Source: a virus
DNA length: 28,654 bases
Direction: 5' to 3' (one strand)
IMG/VR virus record: IMGVR_UViG_3300010354_000446
Span: 1 to 28,654 of that record
Shown here: one piece after another, positions 13,701-21,300 of the stretch
Layout: every line of letters begins with the position of its first letter
Position numbering within the stretch: position 1 is the stretch's first letter
Program-made: the position numbers and the translations under genes
Notes under the pieces: model-generated
Seen by the model: only the letters and a program-made list of their open reading frames with translations
Databases searched by the model: none
What the model was told of the DNA's origin: nothing

Positions 13701-13726
13701 GGGCTCTTAAGAAAACATTCGGGTGA
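1766..13726 (+). CDS. 7: Giant gp7-like baseplate wedge protein (3986 residues)
   Basis: A single uninterrupted ORF between gp6 and gp8, the place of gene 7 in T4, where gp7 joins gp8 and gp10 in the wedge. T4 gp7 has 1032 residues, so this is almost four times longer. The link to gp7 rests on two blocks: ESRGFYSAKG then FKILFKVLYGEKI and LVGQTI (residues about 196-262), and YYQNMSYSI then LLHPSGMKNF (about 2391-2426), both resembling the C-terminal third of T4 gp7. Between them lie repeated modules: GxGY units, units reading HN-x-GD then YYV-x-DDN, a DDEI-Y unit (about 72-128), and a YHYH-like domain (about 1205-1345). Residues about 3479-3675 resemble part of T4 gp10. The C terminus contains VGRFSWGRI (about 3931-3939). 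No signal peptide or membrane segment is seen. An AGGA at 1754-1757 sits 8 bases before the ATG and supports this start. The gp7 call is good; module functions are unknown. Confidence 0.82.
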   Translation: MIETGFDRRVKVQQIIDNQLPEFLLSESPKASEFLKQYYISQEYQGGPVDLADNLDQYLKLDNLTPEVVKGYTTLSSGITTSSTTVVVSTTKGFPSEYGLFKIDDEIITYTGITTNSFTGCIRGFSGITTYQSTSNPSELTFSTSQSGIHTAGATVHNLSALFLQEFYKKIRYSLSPGLENVDFTPNLDVSNFIKESRGFYSAKGTEESFKILFKVLYGEKIKVVDLENYLIKPSSAKFLRRQVIVAEKISGNPSNLVGQTIKKSTDLTTQGSVSEVETISRKGRIYYKIFLFIGYDESNLTEGEFNITPKTKVIDTVSVGSSIITVDSTIGFGNTGTLISGNNLISYSDKSVNQFLGCSNVTSEISKTSTIRSNEIVFGYENGDVSKKVELLITGVLSEFSGPDLIGVTENEKITVKSLGKIIENPFSNKSYTEIFANSWIYNTSSRYYIGSFSGSTLTLLSDIDKSSLKVGDSVEIVVRGTQNVVHTNAIVQTVNLTTNQIILSGLTGFTPSVSLDYDLRRVLNKAKSTGVSLKYGNNKIVSDIQNLYVNDSEEYAYVASNSLPSYTITKNITFSEIPEATGVKSASSTTGYLQGFNSTTLKFSIISFSSSTKLVTGDRIVYFASNQQMPGLVSGNSYYVEVLSSGNKIKLYESRSFIGSEFYVEFDSLASGTGTHQFVLYRHKSLYASPQKLLKKFTLTPNYQSGEGDATLPGGVGMLINGVEIISPKTEDRIYYGPLSSLKVVNGGRNYDVINPPLVSVSAGVGTTALVQPVVSGSIDYVYVEPQEFDIGSVVSASVVGGNGSGAILEPYVARRYRELDFDARQNILGGGVDVTNETITFTKNHNLKNGDPVVYNNNNNNSLGIATYFGSNSYYKTLSNGETYYAQVVGLTTIKLYQTDSDRFSGINTVGFTTENASGIHKFITFEKDTLRSINVINPGSGYQNRKLYVKTSGISTTFNTISFENHNFNQGDIIRYDTTGTNVGGLSTTNSYYVIKVDDNSFKLADAGIGATVSTNYLRNNHIKLSSIGSGYHIFKYPDIQVIVNVSYGNTSVGVITATPSVKGSIIDAYLYEAGTGYGSTIVNFEKKPIITIKNGKNAEVKPLIKNGKIQSVDVLTSGSEYYSVPTLKINGDGTGAILRAVILNEKLVSVSVINGGSGYTQANTTISVVPSGSGVIFNSTVRSLQINEQFTNKTETLVETINDLKYSFVGYSTNIFSENYGDRGTSHSPIIGWAYDGNPIYGPYGYSNPEDNTSLISLMESGYELQTSSIFDRPTVFAPGYFIEDHIFTDTGNLDIHNGRMCKTPEFPEGTYAYFVGVSTDPGTGTLTPSYPYFIGDTYRSKYIEDNDTLDQSFDFNNSDLVRNTLAYKTSDPYADNDFFVESNEVTRQLSIVDSVTKGGVTGFEILTEGSNYKVGDNLHFDDEGTNGGGLTADVLSVTGKNIVDINTSVQTYNNTVFTWKDSSTVLANVSPNHTFLDNDNISISGLSSSITYLSKVHKIGVNTEFCVLFKDMPSAGISTVEDIYVSKIPSSVSIGSSLTIDDETVSVLNRFDVNSIIRVKRTSGAAHTSTAIVNVLPNTFSIPVNVNYFDSKVNNKIYFNPKQSVGVGTTAGVGISTNFIIGEISKTISIPTQSIYLPNHPFKTGDQLTFTKTSGSSALIVSQEPSSSTFNLPQTGNTETVYVINKSKDYIGLTSSVGLTTNTDGLYFNSNGSNGYEYSLQTNYTQVTGKSEKINAVVSVSTAHEMLNGDIITLEVKPNTIVGFGTTSVVNVRYNSIIDKITFNPIGFTSASINTASSTISIGASHLNTGDKVFYNAFDSIASGLTTSTYFVYKIDDNTIKLSETLKDIEGPFPTTVTITGVGGTQHQLEIINPPITVQNNSDLKFDLSHSSLSGYKLKLFYDNSFNNEFVSVANTTTFNVTGVGTIGISSVATLTLRHSEGLPLNLFYSLEKSGFISTSDKEVKNYSRINFVDNEYNGTFAISGVGTTTFSVSLTKVPNETYLNSSNTDVLKYSTSSLTASGGIKKIRNIFGGYNYKSLPGFSSITTLNGQDANIIATSDQIGKINKVRILDQGFEYSSDKTLRPDAYISPIYYLSNSSTIESVTVISGGKNYSTPPNLLIVDPVTNNVVNDDSLSCNLNGTSIGSVNVVYPPKGLPSYQQNIVAVNNSNGIGINTIISSPSGIVTCFLTTPLTGFTTAVFNVGDQIFVENIQKNDSSGTGFNSADYGYRFFTVTDFANTNPAVLKFSLANLTSNAGLAKTFQSSYAFIVNRNNYPIFEQVQGFSKFLIDEQILVKSSNGTGFVERDLFVQISEKDYVKFIGTYTQIRIGDLIKGKKSGVIATIQDIEGRKAKFNVNYAIKQDNGWSSDVGKLSVPSQVSSDNDYYQNMSYSIRSSVQYDEIVNSVNRLLHPSGMKNFADTQINSRGNRVSIASSTNDIIVLDVVNENRVDTINYFDLSLDIDTLSTKSKFIKFKNKKLTDYVSCLTNRVLLIDDISSSFQNNNSTLNNYTYLDFIDNSFSKYIYQISDTDQNIRQVGEIVALYTNDNVYNLSKSLIASGITTNTQTDIGEVVADKDFFEIPSLRFIPSDPNNNDYDIKVLKTTFNSDLPGIGTQSVGFVNLIGINTSAGIGTTVTIFSASTSSNRGIFANIQLIDSATLEMNYAELYIDHNGTDTYTAEYYFDTSSGLSTSHIGVFQPTISGGQFNLNYYNNTSTSVLVRSKIVGFGTTAVGVGTYRFLTPDQISGNERSAYYQSNYNVSSGTTSVINVNGDNILSVKSTVKVSYGNTSSLHQVLMSYNGSDTVISQYPFLSIGSTNGIGTFSGNVSGSNLILSFHPDLYVGSANVLVQSFNEVLYSINDNDNEAPDLVYGSVTDSLVLSQYSGLNGSRVNKKSFELKYNGTPIFSKTFNPSTTTVLNPVTGVFQIDDHFFSTGEQLTYVPGSTLIGVAETSVGIGSTATSISSGGVGIGTTNILPSTVYAIKIDNNNFKIATTPQYAASGIGVTFTSTGSGNSHKFTMSKRNEKSIITLDGVIQKPLTFTPLSYNLLHNGGQIGTASSIFALSGISSIKPRDILKIDNEYLDVISVGLGTTFTGPITGLGTFPLVSTIRSSIGSSAINHNDGTSVRVYRGSYNIEDSTIYFTDAPYGNGGRPKNPSTQLEYAKSTFDGRVYLRQNYSTNYIFDDISDSFSGIGRTYSLTVQGISTSGVSTTGILLINDIFQTPTTENNVGNNFEVIPSSGVSTVRFTGITSSNNQIIVSDYDVNQNQLPRGGIIVSLGSTNGLGFAPLVGASVTAVVGAGGSIVSVGLGTTDRVGSGYYGTVSIGLSEVSHSVGLGSTAIISATVGLGGTLSFTVSYGGTGYTNPKVVIPEPSYSNLPVVGVSRFGIGPTTDTGSSLLISLDVGASSTTGIGSTLFEVKSFKISRPGYGFRIGDVFKPVGLVTAKGLASPLADFELTVLDTFTDSFCAWQIGDLDFIDPITSLLDGNRTRFPLYYNSQLLSFERNPLDPDSVDIDLNTVLLVFRNGVIQKPGEAYEYDGGTSIRFLEAPKVEDKVAIFFYRGTTGVDTEQVDIIETVKIGDDVQILKNDDYLETVDQTIRRVDDIPGSDRIETNIYSGPGIDTNNYKPISWTKQKVDKVINGDYVYKSRDSIEGQVYPTSKVIKNVLASDTEIFLDDVQLFDYEKDVSSIAISGMEILLVQDAGLVSAGMTAVVSAAGTISALTITNPGTGYTGSSISVKISAPSRLGVGIGSTATATVSIVNGSISSPVIVNQGLGYLQSAPPSVIVESPLPKIETITNITSSELMGFSGIITGITTSTGTGGHPLALKLFLNSTSSSTPFADLSVGYPILVFDTGVGSGVTSVDGGNSSIVGIGTSFIDNIYYVHSISATGQNAQIITNIHSGTSIVGLATTAVSSAVPVGRFSWGRIFDVTRSNSPVSIGVTGLTIDSGLSTFPTIQRRGYGLRDKGALKKTFG
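1976..2160 (+). repeat. DDEI-Y module, copy in gp7-like protein
   Basis: Residues about 71-131 of the giant protein. The pattern is a Ser/Thr run, a beta strand (TTVVVSTTKGFP), then FKIDDEIITYTGI and CIRGFSG. The same pattern recurs in the DUF4815 protein and at the end of gp15. Here it lies between the start of the protein and the first gp7 block, so it looks inserted. Function unknown. Confidence 0.6.
2240..2650 (+). other. gp7 core block A
   Basis: Residues about 159-295 of the giant protein. It contains FLQEFYKKIRYSL, then ESRGFYSAKGTEESFKILF, VLYGEKI and LVGQTI. T4 gp7, as I recall it, has ESRSYDFYSTKG, FLFKVLYNEE and LVGQTI in the same order. This is the strongest evidence that the giant ORF is gene 7. 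Confidence 0.75.
4559..5330 (+). repeat. Cluster of GxGY beta modules in gp7-like protein
   Basis: Residues about 932-1188 hold at least four units of the form (hydrophobic strand)-x-x-G-x-G/E-Y. Examples are INVINPGSGYQ, AYLYEAGTGYGS, VDVLTSGSEYYS and VSVINGGSGYTQ. They are separated by strands that often carry GTGAIL. Further single units occur near residues 744, 1405, 2071, 2109, 3359, 3729 and 3775. They read as short repeated beta elements. No catalytic motif is seen. Confidence 0.65.
5378..5800 (+). other. YHYH-like domain inside gp7-like protein
   Basis: Residues about 1205-1345. The order of motifs is HSPIIGWAYDGNPIYGPYGY, then LDIHNGRMCKTPEFPEGTYA, then YPYFIGD. That is the layout of the YHYH family (substrate-type motif PIxGWAxDGxPIYGPxG, an NGR/TPE segment, GTYxY, PYxxG). 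The namesake Tyr-His-Tyr-His is replaced by Tyr-Ala-Tyr-Phe, so any activity that depends on those histidines is doubtful. Role in the virion unknown. Confidence 0.7.
8930..9060 (+). other. gp7 core block B
   Basis: Residues about 2389-2432 of the giant protein: YYQNMSYSI followed by a spacer, LLHPSGMKNFADTQI. It resembles the T4 gp7 segment with YYVMKIKSNLP and FVHPVGFGF. In T4 I recall this lying only about 100-150 residues after block A; here it is about 2,100 residues later. Confidence 0.6.
12200..12790 (+). other. gp10-like segment near the end of gp7-like protein
   Basis: Residues about 3479-3675. It contains LLVFRNGVIQKPGEAYEYDG, then FLEAPKVEDKVAIFFYRGT, then YSGPGIDTNNYKPISW and a run of charged residues ending IEGQVYPTSKVI. 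T4 gp10, as I recall it, has the order EVRFNGILQE, HFDSVFEHGDIINITWF, VSQGPGVDI, KIGWPNVEAV and TIYPIGTIY. The match is of order and short motifs only, so it is tentative. Confidence 0.45.
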
Positions 13727-13729
13727 TAA

Positions 13730-13737
13730 TATAAATA
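13730..13737 (+). promoter_or_regulatory. T4-type late promoter before gp8 gene
   Basis: Exact TATAAATA in the short gap between the giant gene and gp8, 19 bases before the gp8 ATG. T4 late promoters consist of this element at -10 with no -35. Transcription would begin around 13743-13745, leaving a leader of about a dozen bases. No Shine-Dalgarno sequence is visible in the gap. Confidence 0.65.
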
Positions 13738-13748
13738 TAGAAAAAAAC

Positions 13749-13756
13749 TATAAATA
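13749..13756 (+). promoter_or_regulatory. Second TATAAATA overlapping gp8 start codon
   Basis: A second exact TATAAATA begins 19 bases after the first, and its last A is the first base of the gp8 ATG. A transcript from it would start inside the gene and miss this start codon. It may be chance in an A+T-rich leader, a duplicated element, or a promoter for a shorter gp8 product. Confidence 0.3.
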
Positions 13757-15309
13757 TGTCTTCCATTGTAACAGATCAATTTAGAATACTAAATGCTGAA
13801 AACTTTGTAGAATCTGTTGAGAACGCATCTAATTCCTATTATGTTTTTGTTGGGTTGCCAAATGCAACTCAAGTAGGTTTTGGTAGAACTTCAAACTGGA
13901 ATAATAACATTCCAAATCCAACAGACAACTTTACATATTTGTCCCATACTGGTGATGTTTCTTTGTATGGTAAAAAAGTATCTTCTTCGTCTGTTCGTAA
14001 AATAGTTAAGAGAGTTGATTGGGAAAGAGGGGCAAGATATGAAATGTATAGACATGATTATTCTCTAACATTTCCCTCACCAATAACTGCTTCTTCAAGA
14101 TTATATGATGCTAATTATTATGTAATGAATAGTCAATACAAAGTTTATATTTGTATTGATAACGGATCATCGGGAATTAATACTGTAGGAAATGCATCTC
14201 AAGATGAACCAACGTTTACGGATTTAGAACCATCGAAAGCTGGAGATAGTGGAGATGGATACCTTTGGAAATATCTTTTCACAGTTAATCCTAGTGATAT
14301 TGTAAAATTTGATTCCACAGAATATATTACTTTGCCAACTGACTGGAGAACTTCTACAGATCCTCAAATTCAAGCAGTGAGAGATAATGGTGATTCAACT
14401 GTTAATGAAAATCAAATTAAAAAAGTTTATATTGAAAGACAGGGTTCAAATTATTCAAATGGTTTAGCACAAGAAGTAAACATTCTTGGAGATGGAACTG
14501 GAGGAAAAGTTCTTATTGATGTTGTTAACGGAAAAATTACAAATGCAACAGTTTCTTCTGGGGGGAAAAATTATACCTACGGAATGGTAGATTTAGGATC
14601 TATAAATTCAAATTCTTCTTCGAATTTTGCAAAGTTAATTCCAATAATTCCACCTTCAAAAGGGCATGGGTATGATATTTACAAAGAACTTGGTGCTGAT
14701 AAAGTTTTAGTATATGCTAGATTTGATGATTCAACTAAAGACTTTCCATCTGATACTAAATTTGCACAAGTTGGAATTGTAAAAAATCCAACTTCTATAG
14801 GATCTACCGTTGTATATTCTGGAAGTCAATATACTTCTACGTATGCTCTAAAGTTTTCTACAACTTCAGGAACACCATCTGTTGGCGATAAAATACAACA
14901 GACAGTGACTGGTGGTATTGCGTATGGATGGGTTGCATCATATGACAGTGAAACTAAAGTAATGAAGTATATCCAAGATCGTTCTTTATACTACAACCAA
15001 ACTAGTTTAGATCAAGTTGATTATATTGGAGTTTCTACATCTTCAAAAGTTTTATCTTTTGAATCTTCAGGTAATCAAATTAGTGCATCTCCAAGTGGAT
15101 TTACTGGTTCAATTGATACAAATTATACTGGAGTTAGCACAAATCCAACTGGAAACAAAGTAATCAATTTGGGAGTTAATTTTACTTCTGGTCTTGCTTC
15201 TCCTGAGATAAATAAAGGGTCAGGCGATATAGTTTATTTGGATAATAGACCAATAATTACCAGAAATACTCGCCAAAAAGAAGATATTAAAATCATACTG
15301 GAATTCTAA
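13756..15309 (+). CDS. 8: Baseplate wedge protein gp8
   Basis: Homologue of T4 gp8, a dimeric wedge subunit that joins gp7 and gp10. Both ends match T4 gp8 as I recall it. Near the N terminus it has IVTDQFR (T4 IVTSKFR); at the C terminus it has YLDNRPIITR then EDIKIILEF (T4 YMENRPPI then EINILFTF). In between, YVMNSQYKVYICIDN (about 117-131) and GDGYLWKYLF (about 166-175) are typical of the family. It is 517 residues against 334 in T4. The extra length includes GxGY modules at about residues 221-285 and the following sequence. The start follows a 29-base gap with a late promoter but no Shine-Dalgarno, so the exact start rests on the match to the T4 N terminus. The next gene begins two bases after the stop. 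Confidence 0.88.
   Translation: MSSIVTDQFRILNAENFVESVENASNSYYVFVGLPNATQVGFGRTSNWNNNIPNPTDNFTYLSHTGDVSLYGKKVSSSSVRKIVKRVDWERGARYEMYRHDYSLTFPSPITASSRLYDANYYVMNSQYKVYICIDNGSSGINTVGNASQDEPTFTDLEPSKAGDSGDGYLWKYLFTVNPSDIVKFDSTEYITLPTDWRTSTDPQIQAVRDNGDSTVNENQIKKVYIERQGSNYSNGLAQEVNILGDGTGGKVLIDVVNGKITNATVSSGGKNYTYGMVDLGSINSNSSSNFAKLIPIIPPSKGHGYDIYKELGADKVLVYARFDDSTKDFPSDTKFAQVGIVKNPTSIGSTVVYSGSQYTSTYALKFSTTSGTPSVGDKIQQTVTGGIAYGWVASYDSETKVMKYIQDRSLYYNQTSLDQVDYIGVSTSSKVLSFESSGNQISASPSGFTGSIDTNYTGVSTNPTGNKVINLGVNFTSGLASPEINKGSGDIVYLDNRPIITRNTRQKEDIKIILEF
14415..14610 (+). repeat. GxGY modules inserted in gp8
   Basis: Residues about 221-285 of gp8 read VYIERQGSNYSN, then a GDGTGGKVLIDVV strand, then ATVSSGGKNYTYG. 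These are the same units as in the gp7-like protein and gp14. T4 gp8 lacks them as far as I recall. Confidence 0.6.
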
Positions 15310-15311
15310 AG

Positions 15312-18300
15312 ATGTCCCAAAAAACAGACTTAAATATTAGTCCTTACTTTGACGATTTTGATGCAAATAAGAACTTTTATAAAGTTCTGTTTAAACCTGG
15401 ATATCCGGTTCAAGCAAGAGAATTAACTACTCTTCAATCAATACTTCAGAATCAAATAGAATCGTTTGGTAGTCATATTTTTAAAGAAGGGTCCATGGTT
15501 ATTCCAGGATCTGTAACATATGATAGCGAATATTTTTCTTTAAAAATTCAAGAAACTCATTTGGGTATAGATGTAACCCAATATTTACAGCAATTAATTG
15601 GTAAGCGTTTAGAAGGTCAAATTTCTGGTGTTGTTGCAGTTGTCAATAATTATAGCGTTCCGCCAACAGACAATGTTAATGATATAACTCTTTATGTAAA
15701 ATATGTTTCTTCTGGAGAAGACTTTCGTAGAACAACTTTTGTTGAAGATGAAAATCTAGTTATTACTGAAAATATATCATACAATAACGGCGCAACGGTA
15801 ATCAATTCTGGAGACACTGTAGCTACAGTTCTTGGTAGCAATCCAAACGCAATTGGATCTGCTGTGGGCATATCTCAAGGAATCTACTTTATGAGAGGTT
15901 CCTTTGTAAATGTTGGAGTTTCTACTGTAGTTTTAGATCCTTATGCAAATAACGGATCATACAGAGTTGGACTAAGTGTTTTTGAAGAAATTGTAACATC
16001 TGATGATGATAATAGTTTAAATGATAATGCTCGCGGATTTTCAAATTATGCCGCTCCTGGAGCAGACAGATTTAAAATTAGTGCAATTCTTTCGAAAAAA
16101 GATATAGATGATTTAGATGATAAAGATTTCATAGAGTTAATTAGAATTAAAAACGGAGAATTAAAAAAATTACAAGATAAATCAACATATTCAATTATAA
16201 AGGATTACTTTGCTAAAAGAACATATGATGAATCTGGAAACTATTCAGTAAATCCTTTTGGTGTTGATGTTTTAAATTCTTTAAATGATAGAATTTCGAA
16301 CGAAGGTATTTACTTATCATCCGAAAAAACAGATCAAGGTAATACCCCGTCTGATGATTTGATGTGTGTAAAAATTTCTCCAGGAACTGCATACGTTCGA
16401 GGATTTGATTATGACTATGCCGGTAGTACAATTATTGATGTACAAAAACCAAGAGACACACAAGTAGTTCCAACATCTTTGGTTCCTTTTGAGATGGGCA
16501 ATCTCTTAAGAGTTAATAATGTTAGTGGGACTCCTTTTGTAGGAATTAATTCTGCAACAAACACAATTGATTTATATAATCAAAGAAAAAATTCAACCGT
16601 AGCAGGAACCGGAACATCAATAGGAAAAGCAAGAATATATTCTTTTTCTCTAACAGATGCAACTTATTCAAACTCTGGAACTGAATGGGATTTATATTTG
16701 TTTGATGTACAAACATACACGGAATTGACTCTCAACCAGTCTTTAACGTCTGGAGAGTGTCCTGCCACATCTTATGTTCGTGGCGCTAGTAGTGGAGCAT
16801 CTGGATATGTTGTAGACGCTGCTGCAGGAAATACTGTAATTAAACTATCTCAAACATCAGGAACTTTTATTCAAGGTGAAAGTATCGTTATTAATGAATC
16901 TCCTGTTGTTCGCAGAACAATTAGATCTATTAAATCATATAGTGTAGATGATATTAAATCAATTTATCAAGATTCAACTTCTGTAAATACTGGTCTTAAA
17001 ACTGATTTTGTTGCTGATACTGTTCTCTATAGTTTTACTCCAAATACTTTTTCAATTACTGACAAATTATCGATTAATTCTGCAGGAATAGCCACTTGCC
17101 CAGGTAGAGTTTTTACTGGGATTAGAAGTGATGCAATTATTAGATATCAAAGAATAGGATTTACTACTGAAACATTTAACAGAGTTGTTTCAGTATCTTC
17201 TGATGGCAAAACTATGCAATTAGCTTCTGTTCCAACAGTTGCTAATGTTTGCGATGGATCACTTCCCACAGGAATAACAACAACAGAAGTTACATTTAAT
17301 ATTGGGTCTCCTGATATTAAAAATTCAGATAAAGCATCTTTATACACACCATTAAACGCCAGAAATATTTCTTCAGTTGATTTATCGAGTTCAAACTTAG
17401 TAATTACGACTCAAATTAGAGAAAGAACCACAAATTCCGTTGGATCCTTAACAATTAATATTACAGATACAAATGTCACTGATGGATATTTCGAATCTTT
17501 TGATGCAGAAAGATATTCTGTATTTTATATTGACGGAACTGTACAGCAATTAAGATCTGATCAAGTAACAGTTTCTTCTAATGGGCAACAAGTAACGTTC
17601 TCTGGATTGACACCAAATCAAACCAATAATGTTACAGTTAATTTAACTATTAGAAAACAATTTATTAAAAATAGAACTAAAAACTTCGTAAGAAGTGAAA
17701 AAGTAACTGTTAATAAAACTTCTTCTGGAATATCTACAACCATAAGTGGGTTATCAACAAGTTCCGCTTATGGATTAAGAGTAGAGGATAAAGAAATTTC
17801 TCTTAATTTACCAGATGTTGTAAATGTTGTTGCAGTATATGAATCTTTAGACACATCAGCACCAACTTTAGACAAGTTAACTTTTATATCTGGACTTAAC
17901 CTTGATACCGCTTCCATTTTGGGTGAAAAGATTGTAGGGTCTACAAGTGGTGCAATCGCTCAGTTAGTAACACGTTATTCTTCGACCGAAGTAGAAATTG
18001 TATATTTAAATTCCAAGACTTTCACTACTGGTGAAACTGTAGTATTTGAGGAATCAAAAATTACTTCAAATATACAAGCAATAACTTTAGGCAGTTATCT
18101 CAATATAACCAATAATTATAAATTAGACAAAGGACAAAAAGACCAATATTATGATTATTCGAGAATAGTACGTCAAAGTGAAGCAAATTCTCCAACGAAA
18201 CAACTTTTAATCATATTTAATTATTATGAAATACCATCAAGTGACGTTGGTGATATTTTAACTGTTAATTCTTATGATTATGATAGATTTGCCTCTGATA

Positions 18301-21300
18301 TTCCATCTCTTTCTAATAATTTAAGAGCTTCGGATACTTTGGATTTCAGACCAAGAGTTCAAAGATTTACTTCTACAACTTCATCACCTTTTGATTTTTC
18401 TAACAGATCTTTTGCAACGTTACAAAATTCTCAAGTAGTTTCTCCTGGAGAAAGTTCTTTACTTGGATATAGTTATTATCTACCAAGAATTGACAGAATC
18501 GTTCTCAATAAGTTTGGACAATTTACAGTAATTAAAGGTGTATCTTCGGTTGATCCAAAAGTTCCTCTAAATGTAGAGGAAGCAATGGATATTGCTACCA
18601 TTTCTTTACCAGCATATCTCTACAATCCAGATGATGCAAAGATTGTACTTGTAGATAACAGACGTTATACGATGAGAGATATTGGTAAATTAGAAGACCG
18701 AATTCAAAACTTAGAAATTACAACTTCACTGTCTTTATTAGAATTAGATACTAAAACTTTACAGATACAAGATAATTTTGGATTAACTAGATTCAAATCT
18801 GGATTTTTTGCCGATGATTTCAAAAATACTGATCTATTAGACGCAGAAAATCCTGATTTAAGATGCGATGTCCAAAATGATGAACTTTCCAGTACAGTGG
18901 ATTATTGGTCAGTAAAACCAAGATTAGCAATATCTCCAAATTTAAATGCAGATACTTCAGATTATTCTCAAAATTTACCTTTACTTGATTCTAGTGTAAG
19001 AAAAACTGGAGAACTTGTTACATTAAATTATAATGAAGTTGGTTGGTTAGAACAACCAGTAGCTACTGAAGTTGAAAATGTTAATCCATTTAATGTAATA
19101 GAATATATTGGTTCTGTTTCACTCAATCCTAAATCAGATGAGTGGGAAAGAGTAATCAGAATTAGAATCAATGGCGGAACAGTTGTTATAGCAACTCCTC
19201 ATGGTCCGAGATTATCAACTTCTGTATCTACAACTATTACCACGCAACAAGATCCTTATGCAAGATCTAGAAACGTTCAATTCTATGCACAAGGATTAAA
19301 ACCCCTAACACAACATTATATTTCTTTAGATAGTATAAGTTCTATTGATTATGTACCAAAACTTGTTGAAATTTCGATGGTTTCTGGTTCATTTAACGTT
19401 GGTGAAGATGTTGAAGGATATGTTTCTGATGTAAAAACAATTGCATTCAGGACAGCAAGACCAGATCATAAATCTGGAAACTACTCCACTCCAGAAAAAT
19501 CTTATAATGCAAATCCATATAATAAATCTCTTGCACTTCCTACTGCATATTCTGCTTCTTCAACAACTTTAAATGTTGACACATTTTCATTAGCAGAAGA
19601 ATCTATAGGAAAATATGGTGGATACATTCAAGTAGGCACTAAACTTATAGGCAAAACAAGTGGAGCTGTTGCTACAGTTTCCAATGTAAGACTAATATCT
19701 GATACATTTGGAGATGTATTAGGAACTTTCTTCATTAGAGATCCTAATGTAACTCCACCACCTCTGGTTAGAATTAGAACAGGAGATAGAGTATTTAAAA
19801 TTACAGCAAATCCTTCTAGTGTTCCTCCTTTACCTGGAGATTTACGTCTTGCATCTAACGCAGAAACAATTTATCAAACAAGAGGAACTATTAGAACAGA
19901 AACAACTGTTGTCACTACAGTACAAAGATATGATCCATTGGCACAATCATTCACTGTCGATGAAACCGGAGCATATCTCAGTTCTGTAGATGTGTATTTT
20001 GGTTCAAAAGACGAAGTTGAAAAACTACAAGTACAAGTAAGAACAGTTGAACTTGGAACTCCAACTCTAAATCTTGTAAATGAATTTGCAACGGTGACTT
20101 TAGAACCTTCTGATATTACTGTTACAACTGATGCTTCTACTCCAACGAGAATTACTTTCCCATCTCCAATTTACCTAGAACCTGAAAAAGAATATGCTTT
20201 AGTATTCTTGGCGCCAAGTAGTGATAATTACACTCTTTGGATCGCTACAATGGGTAAAAAGAGTATAAACACGGCTACCCTACCTTCTGCGGAAAGTGTT
20301 GTTTATGCAAGACAGTATCTTGGTGGAAGTCTATTCAGATCTCAAAATGGAAGTATCTGGACAGCAAATCAATTCCAAGATCTCAAGTTTAAACTTTATA
20401 AGTGTAATTTTACTTCTACTTCTGGAGATGTTGTATTCTATAATCCACCTCTGAGAGCAGGTGAAAATATTATTCAAAATTTAGTTGAAAATCCAATTAC
20501 TTCTTATCCAAGAAAACTAAAAGTTGGTATAACAACAACTTTAACAATGTCTTCTATATTAACCGTTGGCAAAAAAGTAAGTCACGGATCTGTATCTTCA
20601 CCAGGATCTTATGGATATATTGAAAATATAGGTTCTAGATTAAATACTTTATCGGTAACTAATGTTGGAACTGGATATTCTAGCGGTACATTTATTGGCG
20701 TTCCTTTATACAATATTACTGGAAATGGTAGCGGAGCTACTGCAAATATAGTTTTTGATTCTACCGGTAAAGTTAGTTCTGTTGCTACTGGTGTAGGATC
20801 AACTGGAAATGGTTATGTTGTTGGAGATGTTTTAGGTATTACTACAAGTAATGTTGTAAAAGGAAGTGGAGCACAAATTACAGTTTCCACGATAGACGGA
20901 ATTGATACTCTATATCTTACTGGAGTTCAAGGTGAACAGTTTACAGATGGTGAGGACTTAATTGCATATAATGGATCAACTGCTGTAGCATATGCAAATA
21001 CAGACATAAGAGGATCTTCATCTGTTTATAATACACTTTACTCTGGAAATGTATTCATGGTTTATCAACCAAACCATGGAATGCATGCAGATAATAATGT
21101 AGTTCAAATCAAAAATATCAAACCATCAACTTCTCCTATTAAACTAACTGCAAATCTTGGTATAAGTGATACTACAATTTCTGTAGCAAATACATCATAC
21201 TTTGCCACTTTTGAGGGGATCTCAACCAGTAGAGGATATATTAAAGTTGATGATGAAATTATGTTCTATGATGGAATCAATGTTGGTTCACTTGGAATTA

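Noticed and set aside
1766-13726. Possible assembly fusion of several genes into the 3986-residue frame
   Set aside because: No internal ribosome site plus start at a module border stands out, the frame stays open with uniform composition, and gp7 blocks are found in order within the one frame. An artefact would need frame-preserving joins.
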